Shown: in pieces, positions 43,094 to 50,748 of the stretch
Layout of the letters: each line of letters begins with the position of its first letter
How positions within the stretch are numbered: position 1 is the first letter of the stretch
Assembly: GCF_004006395.2 (NCBI RefSeq)
Contig: NZ_CP029758.2
Coordinates: forward strand, 1,674,001 to 1,738,000
Direction of reading: 5' to 3'
Length of the DNA: 64,000 bases
Origin: Clostridium sp. AWRP
GTDB taxonomy: Bacteria; Bacillota; Clostridia; Clostridiales; Clostridiaceae
The notes under the pieces: model-generated
The model's database searches: none
What the model was told of the DNA's origin: nothing
The model's input: the letters and a program-made list of their open reading frames with translations, nothing else
Position numbers and translations under genes: made by a program

Positions 43094-43937
43094 GGAATTC
43101 ATCCACCTTTCTTTTTAATATTTCAAAATATTTATCAAAATAATAAAGAAGTTCTTTATCACTTTCAAAATCATTTAATTCTATTTCTGCAATCCAGCCT
43201 TTCCCATAAGGGTCTTCATTTATAAGTTCAGGTTCATCTATTAATTTTTTATTTACTGCTGTAATTGTACCAGATACAGGGCATACTATTTCAAAAACGG
43301 CTTTTCCTGATTCTATGGTACCTGCTTCGTCAAATTGTTCTAGTTTACTTCCTACTTCAGGAGGTTCAAAGAATAATATGTCTGATAGACTATGCTGGAC
43401 ATAATCAGCAACACCTATTCTTGCTTTGTTACCTAAAACATATACCCAACAATCATTTTCGTTAAACAAGAAACCTTCTTTTGGAACCTTGAATGTGAAC
43501 TTATCTTTTTTGTAAATTTCATACTCAAATATTTCAGGAAACACAGTAGAACTTACTTCTTCAACTTTTTCTTCTTCTTTTGTAAGTTTATCAGTAATAA
43601 TGTCTACAAGCTTAAGTTCATCTTTTCCAAGTCTTAAATTGTTTGCAATAGTAATGTTATTTGAGTTTGCTTCATCACTTATATTAATTTTTTTAGCAAT
43701 TTTTAAGCCTTTTTCGGAGGCAAGTTTACTGGCACACCTTGTACCGCAGCCATCAATTACAAGAAGAGGTTTTTCTTCAGCTACCTTATTATATCTTGCA
43801 TCAGCCACCCTGTATAAAACAGGACATATAATTTGGCTATCTGTAGTTTCCGTAAGTTTTACAGCTAACTCTTTTGCAATACATCCAGCACATTTATCAA
43901 GACCATTACAAGGGAGAATGGCATAAGATTTACTCAT
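43086..43937 (-). CDS. Fusion of DGC zinc-binding domain and GcvH-like lipoyl domain
   Basis: A 283-residue two-domain protein. Residues 1-115 are a DGC unit (Cys10, Cys16, Cys19 and IDGCGTRCAS with Cys64 and Cys68). After a short acidic linker, residues about 155-255 match the glycine cleavage H protein: RIGVADYVQHSLSDILFF, GTIESGKAVFEIV and PVSGTITAVNKKLIDEPELI. The lysine of ESGKA (Lys212) is the position that carries lipoate. No other glycine-cleavage gene is present, so this is not ordinary GcvH. Lipoate-binding proteins outside glycine cleavage include LbpA of the sHdr sulfur-oxidation system, and an HdrA-like protein is in this operon. I infer a swinging dithiol arm carrying sulfur, or a thiophilic metalloid. 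Confidence 0.88.
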   Translation of the reverse strand: MSKSYAILPCNGLDKCAGCIAKELAVKLTETTDSQIICPVLYRVADARYNKVAEEKPLLVIDGCGTRCASKLASEKGLKIAKKINISDEANSNNITIANNLRLGKDELKLVDIITDKLTKEEEKVEEVSSTVFPEIFEYEIYKKDKFTFKVPKEGFLFNENDCWVYVLGNKARIGVADYVQHSLSDILFFEPPEVGSKLEQFDEAGTIESGKAVFEIVCPVSGTITAVNKKLIDEPELINEDPYGKGWIAEIELNDFESDKELLYYFDKYFEILKRKVDEFHV

Positions 43938-44223
43938 CACCTTCCATCTCCTTTCGTATTTCTTTTATCTTTTTTGTCGTTTTCCCTTTATTAGGAAAAG
44001 TTAGTGCATCAACACCACAGGTTTTACCACAAGCACGACAGAAGACAACGCAGTTATTAGGATTTTTTACAATAAGTTTTTTATCATTATTTTCTATAAC
44101 TTCATAAACGTTGTGAGGACAAAATTTTACACATTCCATGCAGTAATTGCATTTATCATAATCTATTCTAGGACTCCAATCTATTTTTTCCCTTGGAACT
44201 CCCATAAAAGTTGATTCACTCAT
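43930..44223 (-). CDS. Ferredoxin-like 4Fe-4S dicluster protein
   Basis: A 97-residue protein with two cysteine clusters: CNYCMECVKFCPHNVYE is a full CxxCxxCxxxCP ligand set, and CVVFCRACGKTCGVDALTFP is a second, slightly unusual set. It should carry two 4Fe-4S clusters and pass electrons between the HdrA-like protein encoded just upstream and the lipoyl/DGC protein just downstream. Its stop overlaps the DGC-lipoyl gene by 8 bases. GGAGG precedes the ATG, 3 bases after the previous stop. Confidence 0.9.
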   Translation of the reverse strand: MSESTFMGVPREKIDWSPRIDYDKCNYCMECVKFCPHNVYEVIENNDKKLIVKNPNNCVVFCRACGKTCGVDALTFPNKGKTTKKIKEIRKEMEGDE

Positions 44224-44226
44224 AAC

Positions 44227-44604
44227 TTATTCCTCCTCAATGCCTAATTCTTTTAAAGCCTTTTCAACTATTCCAAAGGCTTTTTCATTAGTCATGTCTC
44301 TTATGTCCAGCATAACTGCATCCTTTTCAATATCAAGGCCTGCATCTTTAAAAGCTTGTTTAAACATTTTTCTTTGCATATTTGGAGCACAGGCACCAAT
44401 TATTAATTTCCTATGAGATTTTAAAAAATCAGCAAGAAATCTATCACCATCTTCTTCACAAAGTTGTGGATGGATAAATCCATATTCTACAGGTAATTCT
44501 ATTCTAACTTGATTAATAAAATCCCAGATATCCATTGCCTTAAAGCCTGGGCACTTTCCAGTGCATACACACATAATAAAACCTGGTAATTGCTTTTCTT
44601 CCAT
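44227..44604 (-). CDS. HdrA-like N-terminal domain protein
   Basis: A 125-residue protein that resembles the N-terminal part of heterodisulfide reductase subunit A: FIMCVCTGKCPGFKAMDI with three cysteines, HPQLCEEDGDRFLADFL and KLIIGACAPNMQRKMFKQAF. The FAD domain of full HdrA is absent. It is the first gene of the operon, behind a sigma-A-like promoter with the ArsR-type operator. HdrA modules take part in electron transfer to disulfides, so a thiol/disulfide task is implied for the operon. Confidence 0.85.
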   Translation of the reverse strand: MEEKQLPGFIMCVCTGKCPGFKAMDIWDFINQVRIELPVEYGFIHPQLCEEDGDRFLADFLKSHRKLIIGACAPNMQRKMFKQAFKDAGLDIEKDAVMLDIRDMTNEKAFGIVEKALKELGIEEE

Positions 44605-44665
44605 AATAAAATCCTCCCTAATATTGGTTTATTTCTAGGCTTCCTTATTACATATAATAATAATT

Positions 44666-44715
44666 TAATTAAATAGTTATATAATTATAATACTACTATA
44701 AATTTTTGTAGTCAA
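44666..44715 (-). promoter_or_regulatory. Promoter and ArsR-type operator of the DGC-lipoyl operon
   Basis: On the minus strand, TTGACT (44710-44715) and TATTAT (44687-44692) are 17 bp apart. The next 22 bases (44666-44687) match the operator at 38739-38760 at 21 of 22 positions when both are read on the plus strand (core AAATAGTTA). This ties the operon to ArsR-type control. Confidence 0.75.
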
Positions 44716-44742
44716 CATTGAAATTTTAATCAGGATAATTTA

Positions 44743-44865
44743 ATGATAAAAATATTTAAGATGATTGGACATCCAATAAAACTTGAAATAATGAAATTAG
44801 AAAAATCTATAAGAATCCTGAAAGTTTATAAAAAAAGTAGAATGTATCAAATTTTAAGAAAATAA
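44743..44865 (+). pseudogene. Relic of an arsR-type gene
   Basis: A 40-codon piece starts MIKIFKMIGHPIKLEIMK, like the N-terminus of the ArsR proteins at 38784 and 47020 (KVFKALGHPVRFKIMK). It then loses similarity and the metal-binding and recognition helices are missing. It lies in the divergent control region of the DGC operon, so a local repressor was probably lost. Confidence 0.6.
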
Positions 44866-44880
44866 ATATTATTAAATATA

Positions 44881-44938
44881 TTGACATAAAAATACGGTAA
44901 ACTATATAATTAAATTATAAAATAGTTATAAGCTATTT
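44881..44938 (+). promoter_or_regulatory. Promoter and dyad before the cysteine-desulfurase-like gene
   Basis: TTGACA (44881-44886) and TATAAT (44905-44910) are 18 bp apart. AAATAGTTATAAGCTATTT (44920-44938) is a dyad sharing the AAATAGTTA core of the other two operators. The divergent operons are probably co-regulated. Confidence 0.65.
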
Positions 44939-45022
44939 AATGAAAAATAGTTATTTTTAAACGCTATTGTAAATTGTTCGACTTGTCAAATAGAGGTACT
45001 TATAAGTACTATAGGAGAGGTA

Positions 45023-46183
45023 GTGTTTATATTGGGTATATATTTAGATAATGCAGCTACATCTTTCCCAAAACCATATGCAGTAATGAAAAAGATGATG
45101 GAATACATGCAAAATATTGGAGCAACATCTGGGAGAGGTGCTTATAAAACTGCTATTGAGGCAGATAGACTTATTTATAACTGTAGAAAAATGATATGTA
45201 AGCTATTTAATGGTAGTGATCCAGCAAAAGTTATATTTACTTCTAATATTACAGAAGCGCTTAATGTGGTGATTAATGGCTTTTTAAAAGAAGGGGATCA
45301 TGTAATAACAAGCAGCTTAGAGCATAATGCCGTGTGGAGACCATTAAAAACTTTAGAGAGAGACAAAAATATAGAAATATCAACAGTTTGTTGTACTGAT
45401 GAAGGAATTACTGATTACAATGATGTAGAAAAACTTATAAAATCTAATACAAAACTTATAATTTTTACTCATGCGTCTAATGTATTAGGAGCAATTCAAC
45501 CAATAAGAGAAATTGGTAGAATAGCAAAAAAACATAAGGTAAAATTTCTAGTAGATTCAGCTCAGACTGCAGGGGTCTATCCTATTGATGTTGAAAAGGA
45601 TAACATAGATATTTTAGCCTTTACAGGTCATAAAGGTCTTCTTGGTCCAACAGGAACAGGTGGATTTATAGTGAATTGTGACATTGATATAAATCCTCTA
45701 AAATCTGGTGGAACAGGTGGAGATTCTAAATATCCATACCAGCCTGATTATTTTCCAAATAGATATGAAGCTGGTACTCCAAATGTAGTTGGAATTGTTG
45801 GATTAGGGGAGGCATTAAACTTCATATATTCCGTTGGAATTAAAAATATAAGAAAAAAAGAAGAAGAGATTATTGAATATGCAATTGAAAGACTTAAAAG
45901 TGTTAAGAAAATAGAGATATATGGACCTAAGAAGTCAGATAAAATAGTAGGTGTAGTGTCATTTAATATAAAGAATGTAAAGGCTGAAGAAATATCATAT
46001 GAACTTGATAAACAGTATGATATTATGGTTAGATCTGGATTACATTGTGCACCCACAGCACATAAAATTATGGGTACAGAAAATATCGGAACTGTTAGAA
46101 TTGGCATAGGATATTTTAATGAAAAGGAACACATAGATACTCTTGTAGAAGCTTTAAATAAAATACAAAATAAGTATATGTAG
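45023..46183 (+). CDS. Class V aminotransferase fold, cysteine-desulfurase-like
   Basis: A 386-residue PLP enzyme. YLDNAATSFPKP is the N-terminal signature, FTGHKGLLGPTGTGG contains the PLP lysine, HNAVWRPLKTL the substrate loop, and RSGLHCAPTAHKIMG the active-site cysteine. This is the SufS/CsdA-like group that removes sulfur (or selenium) from cysteine as a persulfide. The start may be the GTG at 45023 or the TTG at 45032, which is better spaced from AGGAGAGG and gives the usual short lead to YLDNAA. It is divergent from the DGC-lipoyl operon with a related operator, so it may supply persulfide to it. Confidence 0.9.
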   Translation: MFILGIYLDNAATSFPKPYAVMKKMMEYMQNIGATSGRGAYKTAIEADRLIYNCRKMICKLFNGSDPAKVIFTSNITEALNVVINGFLKEGDHVITSSLEHNAVWRPLKTLERDKNIEISTVCCTDEGITDYNDVEKLIKSNTKLIIFTHASNVLGAIQPIREIGRIAKKHKVKFLVDSAQTAGVYPIDVEKDNIDILAFTGHKGLLGPTGTGGFIVNCDIDINPLKSGGTGGDSKYPYQPDYFPNRYEAGTPNVVGIVGLGEALNFIYSVGIKNIRKKEEEIIEYAIERLKSVKKIEIYGPKKSDKIVGVVSFNIKNVKAEEISYELDKQYDIMVRSGLHCAPTAHKIMGTENIGTVRIGIGYFNEKEHIDTLVEALNKIQNKYM

Positions 46184-46246
46184 TTTGTCAAATTATACAT
46201 AACTTATTGGATATGATTAAAATAAAATGAAAAGGGTAGTGATGAT

Positions 46247-46768
46247 GTGTATCTAAATAATATAAAACTTTTATTTATACAACCTTGCGTAGCTGAAAGT
46301 AAAAAAATAAGATTTAAAGCAGAGTTTTCATCAGATGTTTCCAACATAATGCCATATCTAAATTCAGTTGTGAAAAGTGGGAGTTACAATAGTAATATGC
46401 CTAGCTTTACATTTAAGAAAGATAGTAGACTAATAAATATTTACGCCAATGATATGACTGTTGCAAAAGCAATTAATGAAACCGATGCATATTCTATAAT
46501 GGATTTTGTAAAAGATTTAATAAATGAAACATATGATAATAAGAATAGTATAGAACCAAATTATGAAATGAGAAAAAAACCATCGGCTTTTAAGATTTAT
46601 TCATATTTACCTAAAAAAAATTGTAAAAAATGTGGAGAAACTACTTGTATTGCTTTTGCATCAAAGTTATTAACAGGAGTAAAAACACTAAACCAGTGTG
46701 CTTTTCTAGAAGAAGAACAATATAAAGAAAAACTAAAAAGTCTAAGTGATTTATTGGAGTTTGCATAG
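46247..46768 (+). CDS. Protein with C-terminal 4Fe-4S (PF04060-type) domain
   Basis: A 173-residue protein. The C-terminus CKKCGETTCIAFASKLLTGV with a later cysteine (NQCAF) is the four-cysteine Fe-S domain seen in the corrinoid Fe-S protein and in Rnf/RsxB. The N-terminal 110 residues are not recognised. The start is a GTG with a weak ribosome site, 64 bp after the desulfurase-like gene, probably in the same transcript. It may pass electrons in the same pathway as the DGC-lipoyl operon. Confidence 0.82.
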   Translation: MYLNNIKLLFIQPCVAESKKIRFKAEFSSDVSNIMPYLNSVVKSGSYNSNMPSFTFKKDSRLINIYANDMTVAKAINETDAYSIMDFVKDLINETYDNKNSIEPNYEMRKKPSAFKIYSYLPKKNCKKCGETTCIAFASKLLTGVKTLNQCAFLEEEQYKEKLKSLSDLLEFA

Positions 46769-46819
46769 CAGCGAAACATGAGAATAAGAGTCTATACTAA
46801 AATAATATTTTTAAAGGAT

Positions 46820-46874
46820 AGCCCCTATAGAGGACCTCATTAACTAAAGAATGAGATCTTCCATAGGAGCTTTT
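46820..46874 (+). terminator. Imperfect hairpin after Fe-S gene
   Basis: An imperfect stem (AGC, CCTAT and CTCATT on one side; AATGAG, ATAGG and GCT on the other) is followed by TTTT. It separates the Fe-S gene from the third arsR. Confidence 0.55.
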
Positions 46875-47019
46875 ACAGTTAACATTGAAATTTTAATAAA
46901 AATAACCTATACTATATAAAGTATATTAGTATTTAATTAAAAGGAATTATTCTTTATAGTTTAGTGTGAAAAAAGATAAATATCAATAGAAGATGTTAGG
47001 TGGATAAGGAGGAGAAATT

Positions 47020-47328
47020 TTGAATCAAGACGATTTAGCAGTAAAAGTGTTTAAGGCATTGGGTCATCCTGTAAGATTTAAAATAATGAAGTTTTTATGT
47101 GATGGACCTAAATGTGTGTGCAAACTAAATGAAAAGTTTGAATATAGTCAGGCAAATTTGTCTCAGCATTTAAGAATTTTAAAAGATGCAGGTTTAGTTA
47201 AGAGTGAAAAGGTAGGGCTTGAAATGCACTACGGATTATATAGCAATGATGTTAAAAATATTATTGAAGATGTTGGAAAGTATGTATTAAATTATATAAA
47301 TGGTATTAAGGAAACAGGATTGCTATAA
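47020..47328 (+). CDS. ArsR family repressor, third copy
   Basis: A 102-residue ArsR protein close to the one at 38784: VKVFKALGHPVRFKIMKF, GPKCVCKLNEKFEYSQANLS and QHLRILKDAG. The CVC pair should bind As(III) or a similar thiophilic ion. The start is a TTG with AGGAGG 6 bases upstream. It is monocistronic, followed by a strong terminator, and is a candidate regulator of the DGC-lipoyl operon. Confidence 0.92.
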   Translation: MNQDDLAVKVFKALGHPVRFKIMKFLCDGPKCVCKLNEKFEYSQANLSQHLRILKDAGLVKSEKVGLEMHYGLYSNDVKNIIEDVGKYVLNYINGIKETGLL

Positions 47329-47378
47329 AGTTGAGAAAATTAAATTAAAATTGCATAGATAAACATGGTTCAAAAGGG

Positions 47379-47425
47379 GCTGTCGCATTAGCATAAAAAA
47401 TTATGCTAATGCGACAGCTCTTTTT
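47379..47425 (+). terminator. Strong terminator after third arsR
   Basis: Perfect 18-bp arms (47379-47396 and 47401-47418) with an AAAA loop, then CTCTTTTT. Confidence 0.92.
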
Positions 47426-47462
47426 GAATTCAGTATTTAGTTTAACTAAAAAATTTGTAAAT

Positions 47463-47488
47463 TGAACCTTTTGGGCACAGCATGTGTC
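47463..47488 (+). promoter_or_regulatory. ECF-type promoter, orphan copy
   Basis: TGAACC (47463-47468), a 16-bp spacer and TGTC (47485-47488), with TTATAT after it. It matches the copies at 47603 and 54400 but has no intact gene directly behind it. The 140 bases that follow may be the remains of one. Confidence 0.6.
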
Positions 47489-47602
47489 TTATATGTTGAA
47501 GGATGCTGTACAAAAATATCTGTATGGGGAAAATATGATAAAGGGAAATTTATTGCAAATGTAATTAGTATTCTCGATGAATCTAGGGAACAGCAAAAAT
47601 TT

Positions 47603-47628
47603 TGAACCTTTTTTGTATATGATGTCTC
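47603..47628 (+). promoter_or_regulatory. ECF-type promoter of the first M16 gene
   Basis: TGAACC (47603-47608) and TCTC (47625-47628) flank a 16-bp spacer that is almost the same as at 54400 (15 of 16 bases). The start of transcription would be about 30 bases before the GGGGG ribosome site. Confidence 0.72.
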
Positions 47629-47668
47629 TTAAATAATAGAGTTCTAAAAAATGAAAGGGGGATTAAAA

Positions 47669-50632
47669 ATGAGAACTTTAAAAATGAAAATTGTTTTACT
47701 ACTAGCATTTGTATTTATGTTCCAATGCTCTAGTTTTGATACAGTATTTGCAGCGGCAAATTCCAATGAGAATACCTTTATTGATTTAACTGTTGGAAAT
47801 AGTTACTTTGGATTTAAGGTGTTATCAAAGACATATATAAAAGATATTGATTCAACAGTCTATGAGCTTGAACATGAAAAGACAGGAGGGAAAGTTTGTT
47901 ACATGAAAAACAATGATAATTATAAAGTATTTTCAGTTGCTTTCAAAACTTTACCAAAGGACAGCACTGGTGTAAATCATATTATTGAACATGTAATCGC
48001 TGAGGAACAAAGACATAATAATGGCATGTTTTCACAAGGAAATAGTAATACTGATGCGAAATTCACATATTATCATGGAGCTGATTTGAATGAAGAAAAA
48101 TTTGAAACTGCTATGAAGGGTACATTAAATTCAGTATTCTTCCCAAATATTAATGAAAATTTAATGAAACAAGAGGGATGGAGATATGATATATCTTCTC
48201 CTAGTGATGAACTTAAAGTAAATGGTATTGTATATAACGAAGAAAAAGGTAGAAAGTCACCTTATGAAGTTCTTCAAGATAAAATAGAAGCATCTTTATT
48301 TCCAAATTCAGCTCAATTTGATTCAGGAGGAAACCCCGAAGATATACCTAAACTTACTTATAAAGAACTTTTAGAAACTTATAAAAAGAACTATACTCCT
48401 TCAAATAGTCTTATTTGTCTTTATGGGAATTTAGATATTACAAAAATATTAGAATCCATAAATAATAATTATTTTAGTAAATTTAATAAAACAGCTTCAA
48501 TTGATACCAGTACGAAATATGAAAAAGTTAATGACAAAATGGCTTTTTCTGAAGGATACTATTCTCTACCTAAAGGAAGCAGCGTTACAAATAAAACATA
48601 CTTGTCATTAAATTATGCACTTGGAAATGATCTAAATAAAGAAACTCTTGGTATGCTTGAGAATATTCTTTCATCACCTTTAGAAAAAGCATTTTCTGAC
48701 AATAATTTAGGACATCCTATTTGGGTAGGTGACAATCCTTTTAGCATAACAGCTGAAGGAGCAAATGAATCTCAGAAGGAAAAATTTCAAACTGTAGTTA
48801 ATAGTACTTTACAAAACATAGTTAAGAATGGTTTTGATAAGGAGCTAGTTAATTCTAAATTTAACGAGTATGAAATGGACCAGCGTAAGGAGTCTTCATC
48901 GGCTCTCAGGGAAAAAATATACGTTAAGGATATTATTGAGGCATGGTGTGAAAATGAAAGTATAGAACAAAGTTTATTATCCATCTCTAAAATTGAAAAT
49001 ATTAAAGAAAAATATAAAAAAGACAATAGATACTTTGAAAATTTAATCCAAAAATATATATTAAATAACACTCATTCATCACTTGTCGTTATGAAGCCTA
49101 AGCCTGGATTGGATGATGAAAATGAAAGTAAGTTAAAGGATTCTCTAGCAAAATATAAAGCAAGTTTATCTTTAAATCAGATAAACGAATTAATAAATCA
49201 AAATAAAGCATTTAAATCCTGGCAGGATGATTATTCAAAGCAAACTTCTAAAAATAATTCTGTAGATTTAAATACTGTAAATAAAAAATCTGAAGAAATA
49301 CCTTCAGAAGTAAGCGATTATAATGGAGTGAAGATATTAAAACATCCTATTTATACAGCCGGACTTCAATATATTAATCTTTATTTTGATACAAGTAAAA
49401 TTCCTCAAGATAAATTAATGTATTTAGTTTTATTGACAAAAATATTAGGAAATGTTGGTACGCAAAATTATACTTATGATAAGTTATCAAATGCAGTAGG
49501 TACTAATACTGGTGGAATTACATTTTATCCTGATAATCCAAGTTTAGAATGTCCAATGTGTGATAAAGATTCTGATAAGTATTATCCTAAATTAAAAGTT
49601 TCTATGCTCACACTAAATAATAATTTACAAAATTCCTTTAACATTCTGCAGGAGATAACTAACAGTAGTAATTTTTCAGATAAGGATGGTTTAAAGAGCT
49701 TGATTAAAAAAGTGAAATCAGATATGCAAAATGATATAAACAATGACCCTTATATTTTTGTTGCTCCTGAAGCACTGTCTTACAGCTCTGATAGTGGCAA
49801 ATACTATAATATATATAGCTTACCTTTTTATAATTTTATTTGCGATTTGGATAAGAATTTTGATAAGCAATCTGATGAAGTTATAAAAAATCTTAATTAT
49901 GTAAAAAATTTAACATTTAATAAGAATAATTTAATTGTAAGTTATACTGGAGATGACTCGGATTATGGTAACTTTGTTAAATGCTTTGATACCTTTTTCA
50001 ATAAAATAAATGGATCAAATGGAAACAGTCAAAAATATACATTTGATTATTCATCGAAGAATGAAGCATTTATAACTCCAGCACAAGTGCAATGTATAGT
50101 AAAGTCAGGAAACTACAAAAAATTAGGATATAAACCTAGTGGAAAAATGGTGGTATTTGGGACAATAGTACAAAGCTATTTAACACAAAAGCTTAGAAGA
50201 AAAGGTGGTGCTTATAGTGTAGGTGTAGAAAGAAATAATTCCGATTTTTCGTTTTATTCTACAAGTGACCCTAATCTAAAAAACACAATAGATACATTTA
50301 ACACGGTACCAGATTATTTAAAAAATTTCAATCCAGATAAAAATGAGATGAATAAATATATTTTAGCATCATTAAAGTATATAGATACGCTGAGGGATCC
50401 TGAAGGTAAAGCTTCTGAAGCTGATAATATGTATATTATGGGTATAACACAGGAAGATGTTCAAAAGTATAGAGATGAAATTCTTTCAACTACAGCAGAT
50501 GATATACGAAATTATGCACCTATGATGGACGCCATCATGAAGCAAAATAATCTGTGTGTAAGCGGAAATGAAAATATAATAAATTCAAATAAAGCATTAT
50601 TTCAAAGTATAAAGAATTTATGCTATAACTAA
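47669..50632 (+). CDS. Secreted M16C metallopeptidase (PreP/insulinase type), first copy
   Basis: A 987-residue exported zinc peptidase. A signal peptide ends near AFAAANS-like sequence (VFAAA, residues 26-30). The inverted zinc motif HIIEH gives His104, Glu107 and His108, and Glu191 or Glu192 (VYNEEKG) is the third ligand. Two halves of about 450 residues follow the PreP plan. After HIIEH the usual GSRKYP stretch is replaced by a diverged, shorter segment, so substrate choice may differ. ATG 47669 follows GGGGG. It lies behind an ECF-type promoter. Likely role: degradation of small unfolded peptides outside the cell. Confidence 0.88.
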   Translation: MRTLKMKIVLLLAFVFMFQCSSFDTVFAAANSNENTFIDLTVGNSYFGFKVLSKTYIKDIDSTVYELEHEKTGGKVCYMKNNDNYKVFSVAFKTLPKDSTGVNHIIEHVIAEEQRHNNGMFSQGNSNTDAKFTYYHGADLNEEKFETAMKGTLNSVFFPNINENLMKQEGWRYDISSPSDELKVNGIVYNEEKGRKSPYEVLQDKIEASLFPNSAQFDSGGNPEDIPKLTYKELLETYKKNYTPSNSLICLYGNLDITKILESINNNYFSKFNKTASIDTSTKYEKVNDKMAFSEGYYSLPKGSSVTNKTYLSLNYALGNDLNKETLGMLENILSSPLEKAFSDNNLGHPIWVGDNPFSITAEGANESQKEKFQTVVNSTLQNIVKNGFDKELVNSKFNEYEMDQRKESSSALREKIYVKDIIEAWCENESIEQSLLSISKIENIKEKYKKDNRYFENLIQKYILNNTHSSLVVMKPKPGLDDENESKLKDSLAKYKASLSLNQINELINQNKAFKSWQDDYSKQTSKNNSVDLNTVNKKSEEIPSEVSDYNGVKILKHPIYTAGLQYINLYFDTSKIPQDKLMYLVLLTKILGNVGTQNYTYDKLSNAVGTNTGGITFYPDNPSLECPMCDKDSDKYYPKLKVSMLTLNNNLQNSFNILQEITNSSNFSDKDGLKSLIKKVKSDMQNDINNDPYIFVAPEALSYSSDSGKYYNIYSLPFYNFICDLDKNFDKQSDEVIKNLNYVKNLTFNKNNLIVSYTGDDSDYGNFVKCFDTFFNKINGSNGNSQKYTFDYSSKNEAFITPAQVQCIVKSGNYKKLGYKPSGKMVVFGTIVQSYLTQKLRRKGGAYSVGVERNNSDFSFYSTSDPNLKNTIDTFNTVPDYLKNFNPDKNEMNKYILASLKYIDTLRDPEGKASEADNMYIMGITQEDVQKYRDEILSTTADDIRNYAPMMDAIMKQNNLCVSGNENIINSNKALFQSIKNLCYN

Positions 50633-50748
50633 AAGGATCATATAATTGGATGACAGTATGTTAGAAGTGATATAATAGTAGGTGTAATTTAATATTATTT
50701 ATATAAGATTGATAACTTGAACTGGTTTTTAATTGGGGGGGAATTTAT

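Noticed and set aside
42624..44107. Plus-strand open frames opposite the DGC-lipoyl operon
   Set aside because: They lie entirely antisense to well-supported genes and show only low-complexity hydrophobic translation.
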